Source of the DNA: DASQZK01 sp963732905
Lineage (GTDB): Bacteria > Bacteroidota > Bacteroidia > Bacteroidales > GCA-2748055
Assembly: GCA_963732905.1 (NCBI GenBank)
Contig: CAVTBM010000012.1
Coordinates: forward strand, 1-64,000
DNA: 64,000 bases
Direction: 5' to 3'
The notes beneath the pieces are model-generated. The model saw only the letters and a program-made list of their open reading frames with translations, had not been told where the DNA came from and did no database searches. How positions within the stretch are numbered: position 1 is the first letter of the stretch; each line of letters opens with the position of its first letter. Position numbers and translations under genes: made by a program. This document shows, piece after piece, positions 26,930 to 35,595 of the stretch.

Positions 26930-28954
26930 TCAGCCCAGGTCATATACACTTTTTATCCGTTCCCTCTTAAATACCAGGGCTGTTCTGGAAGGGAGATAAA
27001 GCTGCAACATCTGGTTTGGAGCATAATTTCGTTCGGGGACGGTTCTGTAGGTCAGATTTTCATCAATTCTCGACTGACCGCCGAAAGCAGAATTATCTGA
27101 ATCGAGAATGATTTTGAATTTACCCGCCGGACATGAAATGCCGTAACCGAAATAAGAGTTTACAGGGTGAAAGTTAAACACGAATAAAAGGTTCGCCCTT
27201 TCAAAAGCCAGGATATGGTCCTGATTATTAATATGCCTTGGCTCCGGCCTGGTAAAATGGAGCAATTTGCTTTCTTTTACTATACGGATCATTTCGCGGT
27301 CGAAATCCCCGAGATAATGATATTTCAGATCAGGGTTATTCATAAGACTCCATTGCCTGCGGGCATAATGGTAAGACCAGTTGTTTCCCTGTCTCGGAAA
27401 ATCAATCCATTCAGGATGGCCGAATTCATTTCCCATGAAGTTAAGCCAGGCATCTCCAGCAGTTGCCACGGTAATCAGACGAATCAGTTTGTGAAGTGCA
27501 ATACCGCGGTCAACGGCGAGATTCTCCGATGACTTGTTCATATTGAAGTACATCTCCTTATCCATCAACCTGAAGATAATGGTTTTGTCACCAACCAGTG
27601 CCTGGTCGTGAGATTCAGCATACCCGACAGTTTTTTCATCGTTCCTTTTGCTGATCAGCTCATAGAACATTTCATCCATCTGCCAGTTATCGTCCGACTT
27701 TTCCTTAATAATTTTTATCCAGTAATCAGGGGTTCCCATTGCCATTCGATAGTCAAAACCGATGCCCCCTTCCTTCACGGCAGTTGCCAGTCCGGGATAA
27801 CCACTCACCTCCTCAGCGATAGTGATGGCATCTTCATTCAGCTCATGAACGAGTTCATTTGCCAGTCCGAGATAGGTTATGCCATCTTCATCTGCCCCGT
27901 TGTCAAAATACATGTCATAAGAGTTGAAATTTCTTCCAAGGCCGTGATCGTAATAAAGCATGCTGGTCACGCCGTCAAAACGGAATCCGTCGAAACGGAA
28001 TTCCTCTATCCAGTATTTTATATTCGAAAGTAGAAAATGGGTGACTTCATCTTTGCCATAGTCAAAACAAAGCGAGTCCCAGGCAACATGTTCACGTCTC
28101 GGTCCGCTATGAAAAAACTGGTCAGGCGTTCCGTCATAACGACCCAGTCCTTCGACCTCATTCCTTACAGCATGTGAATGTACCAGGTCCATGATTACCC
28201 TCAGTCCCATGCCATGGGCCTCATCGATAAGGTCCCTCAGTTCATCTGGTGTGCCGAACCGTGATGAAGGAGCAAAAATGCTGGACACATGGTATCCGAA
28301 AGAGCCGTAATACGGATGTTCCTGGATAGCCATCAGCTGAACGGTATTATAGCCGGCCTTTTTTATGTGAGGAAGAACCTTATCCCGGAACTCCAGATAG
28401 GTACCTACCTTATATTCCTCGGTAGCCATACCGACATGAGCTTCATAAATCAGTGGTGCGTTGTTGCTGAGTCCCGGAGCTGAATGTTTCCATGAATAAA
28501 GGAGGTCGGGATGCCAGATCTGTGCACTAAAGATATTTGTGCCCTGATCCTGTACGATCCTTTTTGACCAGGCCGGCAGCCGTTCTCCCGACCCTTCAGG
28601 CCAGTATATTTTAAGTTTGTACAGATCACCGTGATTCACCACACCGGCAGCCAGAATAAGTTCCCATGTTCCGTTCCCTGTTGAGGTGAACCTGAAATCA
28701 TCGGATTCCTGCCAGTTGTTAAAAGTGCCGATCAGGCAGATACCAGTCGCATTGGGTGCCCATTCACGGAAAACCCAATCGTCCCCGTTATGGTGTACAT
28801 CGAAAAACAAATGCCCGTTGGCAAAATCGGCCAGCTTTCCGCTTCCACCTGTAAGATGGTTTTTCCTTTTCAGAATATTTTCATTTCTTCTGATGATGAC
28901 ACCGCTGTAAGGTTCAAGCCAGGGATCTCCCTCAACAATTCCGGGTTTATTCAT
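26930..28954 (-). CDS. glgB: 1,4-alpha-glucan branching enzyme (GH13)
   Basis: 674 residues. An N-terminal CBM48 (DWVFREWAPNATGICLIGTFNNW, residues ~58-85) precedes a GH13 barrel with region I (DLVHSHAVRN), region II with nucleophile Asp327 (FRFDGVTSMLYYDHG), region III with Glu381 (DAITIAEEVSGYPG) and region IV with Asp450 (ESHDQA). It ends in a C-terminal beta domain (LVFKRERI). The sequence is closer to the eukaryotic GH13_8 type than to E. coli GlgB. It forms alpha-1,6 branches in glycogen. Convergent with the fusion gene 45 bases away, with its own promoter upstream. Confidence 0.95.
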   Translation of the reverse strand: MNKPGIVEGDPWLEPYSGVIIRRNENILKRKNHLTGGSGKLADFANGHLFFDVHHNGDDWVFREWAPNATGICLIGTFNNWQESDDFRFTSTGNGTWELILAAGVVNHGDLYKLKIYWPEGSGERLPAWSKRIVQDQGTNIFSAQIWHPDLLYSWKHSAPGLSNNAPLIYEAHVGMATEEYKVGTYLEFRDKVLPHIKKAGYNTVQLMAIQEHPYYGSFGYHVSSIFAPSSRFGTPDELRDLIDEAHGMGLRVIMDLVHSHAVRNEVEGLGRYDGTPDQFFHSGPRREHVAWDSLCFDYGKDEVTHFLLSNIKYWIEEFRFDGFRFDGVTSMLYYDHGLGRNFNSYDMYFDNGADEDGITYLGLANELVHELNEDAITIAEEVSGYPGLATAVKEGGIGFDYRMAMGTPDYWIKIIKEKSDDNWQMDEMFYELISKRNDEKTVGYAESHDQALVGDKTIIFRLMDKEMYFNMNKSSENLAVDRGIALHKLIRLITVATAGDAWLNFMGNEFGHPEWIDFPRQGNNWSYHYARRQWSLMNNPDLKYHYLGDFDREMIRIVKESKLLHFTRPEPRHINNQDHILAFERANLLFVFNFHPVNSYFGYGISCPAGKFKIILDSDNSAFGGQSRIDENLTYRTVPERNYAPNQMLQLYLPSRTALVFKRERIKSVYDLG

Positions 28955-29022
28955 GATGGTACTATTTATGCTTAAATTTAAGGAAATTCCGCTGTATTAG
29001 AAAGGAAAGGGGTCAAACTACC

Positions 29023-29054
29023 CAAAATCTTTAATTTCACTATTAGAAAACAAA
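29023..29054 (-). promoter_or_regulatory. Promoter candidate for glgB
   Basis: On the minus strand TTTG (29051-29054), a 20-base spacer and AGATTTTG (29023-29030), one mismatch from TAnnTTTG. It lies about 70 bases before the glgB start. Confidence 0.45.
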
Positions 29055-29098
29055 AACCACGGGAAATTGGTTCTCATGCCATGACAGATAATAATTCA

Positions 29099-29129
29099 AT
29101 TGTCCCCCGCATAATTTTTATTATTTTTG
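29099..29129 (+). promoter_or_regulatory. Promoter for ribF
   Basis: ATTG (29099-29102), a 19-base spacer and TATTTTTG (29122-29129), a perfect TAnnTTTG match. The ATG follows 15 bases later. An upstream TTG start at 29127 would lie inside this box, so the ATG at 29145 is preferred. Confidence 0.6.
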
Positions 29130-29144
29130 CAGACGGTCACGGAT

Positions 29145-30083
29145 ATGAAGATCTGGAATAATATATCGGAATTCAGGGCGGTCAGACCTGTGGTAACTAT
29201 AGGCATTTTTGACGGTGTTCATACAGGTCATCATTATCTGATTGCCAAACTCCGTGAGAAAGCTGCCATATTACAGGGTGAAACCGTGGTGATTACATTG
29301 TGGCCTCACCCCAGGGAAGTCCTGAATAAAGATTCGGAAAACCTAAGGTACCTGAGTACCATAGAGGAGAAAAAAGAGCTTCTGCGGGAGGCCGGTATCG
29401 ACCATCTCGTCATCATTCCCTTCACTCTTGAATTTTCGGGTCTTCACTCCTGTGAGTTTGTGAAAAAGTATCTTGTTGATCAGATACACATCTTTCATCT
29501 TGTCATCGGTTTTAATCACAAATTTGGCAAGGACAGGGAAGGAGATTATCACAGCCTGAAACCATGTGCCGATCATTATGGATTTGGTTTTGAAAAACTG
29601 GAACCGGTTGAGATGGGAGGTGAAGCTGTCAGTTCTTCTCTTATCAGGGAATTGCTCGTCCGCGGAGATCTTCAGAAAGCCAATCATTATCTCGGCTACG
29701 ACTATTTTCTGCAGGGGAGGGTTGTGGGAGGAAACAGGATTGGAAATAAAATAGGATTTCCTACAGCCAACATCCGGCCTTTTGACGGGCATAAACTGAT
29801 TCCTGCAGACGGGGTATATGCCGTTCAGGTTGATTTTGAGGGAAAACGGTACTCCGGTATGCTGAATATCGGATATCGCCCGACCGTGGAAACCGGCTCA
29901 CCTGAAAAGACCATTGAAGTGAACCTGTTTTCTATGGATGACGATCTTTATGGTAAAGAGGTCACCGTTTACTTCCGGAAAAGGATGAGGGATGAGAAAA
30001 AATTCGAAAATATTGAACAGTTAAAGGCCCAGCTGGTTAAAGACAGGGAGATGGCCATTGAATTACTGAAGGATATAAAATAA
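29145..30083 (+). CDS. ribF: Bifunctional riboflavin kinase / FAD synthetase
   Basis: 312 residues from the ATG at 29145 (an in-frame TTG at 29127 is inside the promoter). The N-terminal FMN adenylyltransferase domain shows GIFDGVHTGHHYLI (the HxGH-like site) and VIGFNHKFGKDREGD; the C-terminal riboflavin kinase domain shows GRVVGGNRIGNKIGFPTANI and YGKEVTVYFRKRMRDE. It converts riboflavin to FMN and then to FAD. The gap to ahcY is 104 bases, and the ahcY promoter overlaps the ribF stop codon. Confidence 0.95.
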   Translation: MKIWNNISEFRAVRPVVTIGIFDGVHTGHHYLIAKLREKAAILQGETVVITLWPHPREVLNKDSENLRYLSTIEEKKELLREAGIDHLVIIPFTLEFSGLHSCEFVKKYLVDQIHIFHLVIGFNHKFGKDREGDYHSLKPCADHYGFGFEKLEPVEMGGEAVSSSLIRELLVRGDLQKANHYLGYDYFLQGRVVGGNRIGNKIGFPTANIRPFDGHKLIPADGVYAVQVDFEGKRYSGMLNIGYRPTVETGSPEKTIEVNLFSMDDDLYGKEVTVYFRKRMRDEKKFENIEQLKAQLVKDREMAIELLKDIK

Positions 30084-30088
30084 CTTTG
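30057..30088 (+). promoter_or_regulatory. Promoter for ahcY
   Basis: ATTG (30057-30060), a 20-base spacer and TAACTTTG (30081-30088), a perfect TAnnTTTG match that starts with the ribF stop codon. The predicted leader is about 93 bases. Confidence 0.5.
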
Positions 30089-30107
30089 TGCACTTTTATT
30101 GACATGA

Positions 30108-30163
30108 TGCCGCATGGCAGGTGTGAAGGAAGTACAGGAAGAAATTCCGGCAGATGGCCGGAA
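30108..30163 (+). promoter_or_regulatory. Two short hairpins in the ahcY leader
   Basis: TGCC/GGCA at 30108-30119 (loop GCAT) and TTCCGGC/GCCGGAA at 30145-30163 (loop AGATG). They do not match any SAM or SAH riboswitch that I know, so a regulatory role is only a possibility. Confidence 0.3.
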
Positions 30164-30187
30164 GTATTAACCGTTAAACATTAAAAT

Positions 30188-31612
30188 ATGGAAAATTTAG
30201 TGCCAAGGATTGATAGTTTGCCTTACAAAGTCAAAGATATTAACCTTTCAGATTTCGGAAGGAAAGAAATTGATATTGCAGAAAAGGAAATGCCGGGCCT
30301 GATGTCGGTCAGGAGAAAATATGCGGTTGAGAAACCCCTTAGAGGAGTCAGAATTACAGGCTCACTGCACATGACCATACAGACGGCTGTTTTGATTGAA
30401 ACGCTTGTAGAACTCGGTGCCGATGTACGGTGGGCAAGTTGTAATATTTTCTCGACACAGGATCATGCTGCTGCTGCCATTGCCAAAGCGGGGGTACCCG
30501 TGTTTGCCTGGAAAGGGGAAACTCTCGAAGAATACTGGTGGTGCACAGCACAGGCGCTGAATTTTCCTGATGGGCAGGGACCGAACCTTATCGTCGATGA
30601 TGGAGGAGATGCGACACTTTTTATCCACAAAGGTTTCGAAGCCGAAAGTAACCCTGACCTCCTCAATGCAAAACCGTCCAACAGGGAAGAAGCTATAATC
30701 CTGAAGCAACTTAGGCTTATGCTGAATGAAGATCCGAAAAGATGGCACGAAGTCGTGAAAGAGATTAAAGGGGTATCTGAAGAAACCACCACCGGTGTTC
30801 ACCGTTTGTACCAGATGCAGGAAAAGGGAACCCTGTTATTTCCGGCTATTAATGTGAATGACTCGGTGACGAAATCGAAATTTGATAACCTGTATGGTTG
30901 CCGCGAATCGCTTGCCGACGGCATCAAACGCGCCACGGATGTGATGGTGGCCGGAAAAGTGGTGGTTGTCCTCGGATATGGTGATGTGGGTAAAGGATGT
31001 GCCCAATCGATGCGATCTTACGGTGCACGGGTCATCATTACAGAAATCGATCCCATTTGTGCCCTCCAGGCAGCTATGGAAGGTTATGAAGTGTCTACCA
31101 TCGAAGACGCCCTCCCAAAGGGAAATATTTATATTACCTGCACCGGCAACCGCGATGTGATCACTCTTGATCATATCAGAAAGATGAAAGACCAGGCTAT
31201 CGTGTGTAACATCGGGCATTTCGACAACGAAATACAGGTTGATGCCCTGAATGACTGTGAAAATGCCACTAAGCTCAACATTAAACCCCAGGTGGATAAA
31301 TATTTGTTCGACGACGGGCATGCCATTTTCCTGCTGGCTGAAGGACGTCTGGTCAACCTGGGCTGTGCCACCGGCCATCCCTCATTCGTAATGAGCAATT
31401 CCTTTACAAACCAAACCCTGGCCCAGATCGAACTCTGGAAGAACAATTATGAAAAGCAGGTTTACCGTCTTCCAAAACATCTGGATGAAGAAGTTGCCCG
31501 GTTACACCTCAGTCAGCTCGGCGTCAGAATGACCAGGCTGACCCCCGAACAGGCTGAATATATAGGAGTTCCCCAGGACGGGCCTTATAAACCCGAATAT
31601 TACAGGTATTGA
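30188..31612 (+). CDS. ahcY: Adenosylhomocysteinase
   Basis: 474 residues. The S-adenosylhomocysteine hydrolase signatures are present: ASCNIFSTQDHAAAAIAKAG, the substrate region TTTGVHRLYQM and VNDSVTKSKFDNLYGCRESL, the NAD-binding GYGDVGKG (residues 263-270) and the C-terminal QVYRLPKHLDEEVA...GPYKPEYYRY with its Lys/Tyr NAD contacts. It hydrolyses S-adenosylhomocysteine to adenosine and homocysteine, recycling the methylation product. Cytosolic, forms tetramers in the family. Monocistronic from its own promoter. Confidence 0.97.
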   Translation: MENLVPRIDSLPYKVKDINLSDFGRKEIDIAEKEMPGLMSVRRKYAVEKPLRGVRITGSLHMTIQTAVLIETLVELGADVRWASCNIFSTQDHAAAAIAKAGVPVFAWKGETLEEYWWCTAQALNFPDGQGPNLIVDDGGDATLFIHKGFEAESNPDLLNAKPSNREEAIILKQLRLMLNEDPKRWHEVVKEIKGVSEETTTGVHRLYQMQEKGTLLFPAINVNDSVTKSKFDNLYGCRESLADGIKRATDVMVAGKVVVVLGYGDVGKGCAQSMRSYGARVIITEIDPICALQAAMEGYEVSTIEDALPKGNIYITCTGNRDVITLDHIRKMKDQAIVCNIGHFDNEIQVDALNDCENATKLNIKPQVDKYLFDDGHAIFLLAEGRLVNLGCATGHPSFVMSNSFTNQTLAQIELWKNNYEKQVYRLPKHLDEEVARLHLSQLGVRMTRLTPEQAEYIGVPQDGPYKPEYYRY

Positions 31613-31731
31613 TACCGGTGGACCGGACCCGGCATACGCAACGAATCCGTTGAGGACGATCCATTGATAAAAATGTCCTTTCTGCACGGTCTTTCTCCCC
31701 GAATGGAGGGAAAGAACGCTGCCCTTGAATA

Positions 31732-32754
31732 ATGAATCCGAAAATGAAAAGAGTTTTACCGATTTTACTGCCGGTCCTTTTCCTTGCCTGTGCCAGAGGT
31801 CCTGTACATCCACTGCCAGTCAATCCCAATGCCAGTCCGGAAGCCAGGGAACTTCTCAGCTTTCTTTACTCACTAAAGGGAAACTACACCCTTTCGGGGG
31901 TTCACAATTATGCCGAGCACCTTTCCATCTATTCAGATTCCTTCAGGTCTGTCACCGGGCATTACCCGGTGATCTGGGGAAGCGACCTGAGTTCCATAGG
32001 AGACGGGTATTATAACCGTCAAAAAGTAATCGATGAGGCAGTACGGCAGTACAAGAAGGGCTCCATCATCACCCTGATGAGTCATCAGGCCAGACCGTAT
32101 GAAGCTGAACCGGTTGATTTCAGGAAATCGGTTCAGGGTTCATTTTCGGATTTGCAGTGGAAGGAACTGGTTACCCCAGGCACAGAAATGAACCGTATGT
32201 GGCTCGGGAAGATCGATACTATCGCCGGTTTTCTTAAAGAACTACGGGACAAACATATTCCTGTTCTCTGGCGCCCCTATCATGAGATGAACGGGATCTG
32301 GTTCTGGTGGGGTAACAAGAGGGGCCCCGACGGGTTTAAAAGGCTATGGGCCATGATGTACGACCGCTTCGTCAATTACCATAAGCTGGACAACCTCATC
32401 TGGGTTTGGAACGCTAATGCGCCGCGCGACTGGGTGAATGACCAGGCCTATTCGTACAACCTCTTTTATCCGGGTGACTCTCTCGTTGATATCCTGGCGG
32501 CTGATGTTTATAAATACGATTTTAAACAGTCGCACCACGATGACCTGCTAAAACTCGCCAATGGAAAACTGATCGCACTGGGCGAAGTAGGCAAAGCTCC
32601 CTCACCTGAGGTACTCGATAATCAGCCGGACTGGAGCTGGTTCATGATCTGGTCGACCATGGTCTGGTCGAAGAATAATTCCGACAGTCTCAGGGCTTTG
32701 GTAAATTCAAGCCGAGTACTGGATCTGGACGATATCCGTCATATGCGGCATTGA
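31732..32754 (+). CDS. GH26 beta-mannanase-like lipoprotein
   Basis: 340 residues with a lipobox (LPVLFLAC, Cys20) after a basic start. The GH26 barrel residues are visible: WRPYHEMNGIWFWWG with Glu185 as acid/base and IALGEVGKAP with Glu285 as nucleophile; DLSSIG, SHQARPY and WVWNAN are also typical. Family members cleave beta-1,4-mannan, with a few acting on mixed beta-glucan. The lipoprotein signal suggests an outer-membrane or periplasmic location. It is a single gene rather than part of a polysaccharide utilization locus (no SusC/SusD nearby). The 119-base gap upstream contains two imperfect hairpins (31639-31652 and 31691-31714). Confidence 0.9.
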   Translation: MNPKMKRVLPILLPVLFLACARGPVHPLPVNPNASPEARELLSFLYSLKGNYTLSGVHNYAEHLSIYSDSFRSVTGHYPVIWGSDLSSIGDGYYNRQKVIDEAVRQYKKGSIITLMSHQARPYEAEPVDFRKSVQGSFSDLQWKELVTPGTEMNRMWLGKIDTIAGFLKELRDKHIPVLWRPYHEMNGIWFWWGNKRGPDGFKRLWAMMYDRFVNYHKLDNLIWVWNANAPRDWVNDQAYSYNLFYPGDSLVDILAADVYKYDFKQSHHDDLLKLANGKLIALGEVGKAPSPEVLDNQPDWSWFMIWSTMVWSKNNSDSLRALVNSSRVLDLDDIRHMRH

Positions 32755-32876
32755 GATCAGACAGGCAGGGTCGTCAACAGTAATTTAAGACTAAATCTGA
32801 AGCCTTTAAGGTGGAGTTCCGGTCAATGTACCTGATATTCCAGTCCTGGTTTCAGGCGTTCCATTCAAAACCCGCA

Positions 32877-33314
32877 CTAATTCGTAATATGAAGATTTGA
32901 CCCTTCTATCTGTGTATTGTACTGTACAAGCGGATATTTTGCAGGCCCTTTGAATACGTAAGCCACATCCTGATCGATAAAGTATTCTGAACCGCAACAG
33001 GGGCATTTTACCAGAAAGACATTGGCCGTGTCTTTGCCTACCGCGCAATCATAATTCGGTTCGTAGGTACAACTCCGGTCGAAAGCGAAATACTGATCAT
33101 CATAGTTCCGGTAAATGACCAGACCATTCAGTCCGGCATTTTGGAAATAAAATCCGAAGCTGCCCACTCCAAGATTGGCCAGGTCGGAATACAGGCCGGC
33201 GTAAATATCGATGTGAACATACGGAAAGACGAATTTATCTTTTTTACATGACGGGAGGATCACAAAAAGAAGAACAAGAAACAGTAACTTCCTATATGGA
33301 CGTAAACTAAACAT
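32877..33314 (-). CDS. Rieske-like lipoprotein with altered cluster ligands
   Basis: 145 residues, lipobox ILPSC (Cys23) after a hydrophobic start. The body resembles a small Rieske beta-sandwich: GLVIYRNYDDQYFAFDRSCTYEP...C, then VKCPCCGSEYF and FKGPAKYPL. Against the canonical C-T-H...C and C-P-C-H-G-S motifs, the two histidine ligands are Tyr84 and Cys107, while Cys82, Cys104 and the disulfide-position cysteines Cys90 and Cys106 remain. A [2Fe-2S] cluster of normal type is therefore doubtful. Function is unknown. It is convergent with the GH26 gene. Confidence 0.8.
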   Translation of the reverse strand: MFSLRPYRKLLFLVLLFVILPSCKKDKFVFPYVHIDIYAGLYSDLANLGVGSFGFYFQNAGLNGLVIYRNYDDQYFAFDRSCTYEPNYDCAVGKDTANVFLVKCPCCGSEYFIDQDVAYVFKGPAKYPLVQYNTQIEGSNLHITN

Positions 33315-33498
33315 ATTCTTGTATATTTATTTTATAAAGGTAAAATTTTGTATATTTATCAGTACGGTTACAACGTAATATTCCTTCATTTCTTTTACCC
33401 GTTCCGCGTTTTTCCGGAAGGTAAGGAATGTTTTACGGGAGACCGTGTTTAAATTAGTATGTTATTCGTAATTTTCAGGGATTTAAAATCTGACAGCC

Positions 33499-34002
33499 AT
33501 GAAGATCGACCCGGGAACTTTAGTTTATATTTTTATAGCCCTGATATTTGCCGTTTTAGGTGCAGCAGGGAAGAAGAAAAAGCCTGTTGTTACAAATCCA
33601 AAGCTGGATCAGGAAGACTCCGGAACCGTGGAACAGGAGGAGCAGTCCGATGTACTGGCAGAAAACCTGCGCCGGTTTATGGGGAATTTTGGTAACTACG
33701 GGATGAATGAAGTCATTGCAGAGGAAGAAGAGGTCGAACCTGAGATCTCTGTGATGAAGAGCACTGAGTCAAAAAAAGCCGCAGATACTGCATTTGACAG
33801 ACATGATACGGTGGAAGGTGCCATTGATTCAGCTAACGCCGAGTCTGCCTATGCATTTGTTTCTGACACCATCAAAAGGGGTGAATTCGCAGCATATCAG
33901 ATGGACGCGGATCTCGACCACGATATGGACGGATTTCTGTTAAACTTCGATATTCGTAAAGCGATCATCTATTCTGAGATAATTAATCCTAAGTATTTCT
34001 GA
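33499..34002 (+). CDS. Small membrane-anchored acidic protein, unknown function
   Basis: 167 residues. The start at ATG 33499 gives an N-terminal membrane helix (TLVYIFIALIFAVLGAAG) followed by a positive patch (KKKKP), so the rest probably faces the cytoplasm. The tail is strongly acidic (QEDSGTVEQEEQ, AEEEEVEPEISV) and probably disordered, then a C-terminal LLNFDIRKAIIYSEIINPKYF segment resembling an exported or docking motif. Not recognised. Shared strand and a 147-base gap to greA, but the greA promoter lies in between. Confidence 0.7.
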   Translation: MKIDPGTLVYIFIALIFAVLGAAGKKKKPVVTNPKLDQEDSGTVEQEEQSDVLAENLRRFMGNFGNYGMNEVIAEEEEVEPEISVMKSTESKKAADTAFDRHDTVEGAIDSANAESAYAFVSDTIKRGEFAAYQMDADLDHDMDGFLLNFDIRKAIIYSEIINPKYF

Positions 34003-34050
34003 GATAGCTTTTTTCAATCAGGGATTTGATCAAAAGACATACTAAAAAGT

Positions 34051-34081
34051 TTTCATTAGAATAAAAAATACTTTAATTTTG
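34051..34081 (+). promoter_or_regulatory. Promoter for greA
   Basis: TTTC (34051-34054), a 19-base spacer and TAATTTTG (34074-34081), a perfect TAnnTTTG match. It lies about 70 bases before the greA start. An AGGAGG sequence at 34139-34144 is an unusually clear Shine-Dalgarno. Confidence 0.55.
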
Positions 34082-34149
34082 TTGATCAGAAGAGTTCAGG
34101 TAATCCTGGATTCTTTTTTATTTTTCTAAATAAAATCAGGAGGTTAAAG

Positions 34150-34623
34150 ATGTCAAAAGTTATATATGTAACTGAAGAGGGCTTGCAGAAAATGAAGAAA
34201 GTTCTTGAGCATCTTGTTTCGGTTGAACGGCCGGCTATTTCCAGGCAAATTGCCGAAGCCAGGGAGAAGGGAGATTTGTCGGAGAATGCGGAATACGATG
34301 CTGCAAAGGAGGCCCAGGGCATGCTTGAGATGAAAATTGCCAAACTGGAAGACCAGGTGGCCAATTCAAGAATCATTGACGAATCGCGAATCGATACGGA
34401 AACCGTTCAGATCCTGAATCGGGTCAAAATCAAAAATAAGAATAACAATACATTGATGGAATATGTGCTGGTTTCTGAAACAGAAGCCGATCTCAAAGCC
34501 GGCAAGATCTCGGTTACCACTCCTATAGCCAAAGGCTTGCTTGGAAAACGCGTAGGCGACGTGGTATCGGTCAGGGTACCCGCCGGCGTGGTTGAATATG
34601 AAGTAATCAGTATTTCACGATAA
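34150..34623 (+). CDS. greA: Transcription elongation factor GreA
   Basis: 157 residues, the usual length. The N-terminal coiled coil has the GreA-type tip residues (EAREKGDLSENAEYDAAKEAQ, where the acidic residues support RNA cleavage), and the C-terminal FKBP-like domain ends VRVPAGVVEYEVISISR. It rescues backtracked RNA polymerase by stimulating transcript cleavage. It is preceded by AGGAGG at about 5 bases and followed 12 bases later by the HIT-family gene, so the two are likely co-transcribed. Confidence 0.97.
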   Translation: MSKVIYVTEEGLQKMKKVLEHLVSVERPAISRQIAEAREKGDLSENAEYDAAKEAQGMLEMKIAKLEDQVANSRIIDESRIDTETVQILNRVKIKNKNNNTLMEYVLVSETEADLKAGKISVTTPIAKGLLGKRVGDVVSVRVPAGVVEYEVISISR

Positions 34624-34635
34624 ATCAGTAAGGCT

Positions 34636-35028
34636 ATGGCATCTATATTTACAAAGATCGTGGCAGGGGAGATTCCCTCCTACAGGATAGCCGAAGACGA
34701 AAATTATTATGCCTTTCTTGATATCAATCCTCTTTCGAAAGGTCATACCCTCGTTATCCCCAAAAAGGAGGTAGATTACCTTTTCGATGTTGAGGATGAA
34801 CTTCTTGGTGGTATGATGATTTTTGCAAAAAAAGTGGCACGAGCTATCGATGAGGTAATTGATTGCAAACGTGTAGGTTTAGCCGTTCTCGGACTTGAAG
34901 TTCCTCACGCTCACATACATCTCATTCCGATAAACCATCTCAGTGACATTGATTTTAGTCGTCCCAAGCTGAAATTTTCGGATGATGAGTTTCGTGAAAC
35001 CGCAGCTAAGATCAGGTCTGCACTTTAG
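34636..35028 (+). CDS. HIT-family nucleotide-binding protein
   Basis: 130 residues. The family core IFTKIVAGEIPSYRIAEDENYYAFLDINPLSKGHTLVIP is followed by the catalytic histidine triad H91-A-H93-I-H95 (VPHAHIHLIP). HIT proteins hydrolyse or transfer purine nucleotide phosphoramidates or dinucleoside polyphosphates; the substrate is not predictable. It follows greA with a 12-base gap and converges with ruvC 9 bases away. Confidence 0.93.
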   Translation: MASIFTKIVAGEIPSYRIAEDENYYAFLDINPLSKGHTLVIPKKEVDYLFDVEDELLGGMMIFAKKVARAIDEVIDCKRVGLAVLGLEVPHAHIHLIPINHLSDIDFSRPKLKFSDDEFRETAAKIRSAL

Positions 35029-35037
35029 GCGCGGTAT

Positions 35038-35595
35038 CTAGTGGACCCTTCCTGGATTTTTTTTCAGAAATTCCTCCCAGTTACGGTACCCGCCTTCCGT
35101 TTTGATAGTTTTGTCCTGGTAGAAATGACATAGGGCTGCAGCCAGGGCATCCGTCGCATCCAGGTTAAGGGATTCGGTCTGGAAGGCGAGGATTTTGGTC
35201 AGGATGACTGCCACCTGTTCTTTAGATGCAGCTCCCTGGCCTGTGATGGCCATTTTAATCTTTCTTGGAGCATATTCGTAAATGGGCAGCGACCTTGACA
35301 ATGCCGCAGCTATGGCCACCCCCTGGGCACGTCCGAGTTTCAGCATGCTTTGTACATTCTTTCCGAAAAAGGGCGATTCAATAGCCAGTTCATCCGGATG
35401 ATACTTGTCGATAAGTTCAATAGTTTCAGAAAAAATTTGATTAAGTTTTAGGTAGGGATCACGCAAGCGTCGCATATCCACTATACCGAGTGATATGACG
35501 GATGGCCCGGATTGGTCAATACCAAGGATACCAAAGCCCATAATATTTGTCCCCGGGTCTATGCCAAGAATAATCCGGTCAATGTTTTTCTTCAT
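35038..35595 (-). CDS. ruvC: Holliday junction resolvase RuvC
   Basis: 185 residues. The RNase H-like catalytic acids are D13 (LGIDPGTN), E73 (ELAIESPFFGKN), D146 and D149 (LDATDALAAALCHF). It cuts four-way junctions during recombination together with RuvAB, which are not in this window. Its start overlaps the end of the EamA gene by four bases (35592-35595), so it is the downstream gene of a two-gene unit. It is slightly longer than E. coli RuvC (173 residues) but otherwise ordinary. Confidence 0.96.
   Translation of the reverse strand: MKKNIDRIILGIDPGTNIMGFGILGIDQSGPSVISLGIVDMRRLRDPYLKLNQIFSETIELIDKYHPDELAIESPFFGKNVQSMLKLGRAQGVAIAAALSRSLPIYEYAPRKIKMAITGQGAASKEQVAVILTKILAFQTESLNLDATDALAAALCHFYQDKTIKTEGGYRNWEEFLKKNPGRVH

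Noticed and set aside
29127..30083. Longer RibF starting at TTG 29127
   Set aside because: The TTG lies inside the -7 box of the ribF promoter, so it cannot be in the transcript; ATG 29145 is used.
30095..30187. SAM or SAH riboswitch in the ahcY leader
   Set aside because: The hairpins do not match the conserved cores of the SAM or SAH riboswitch classes; reported only as an unassigned leader.
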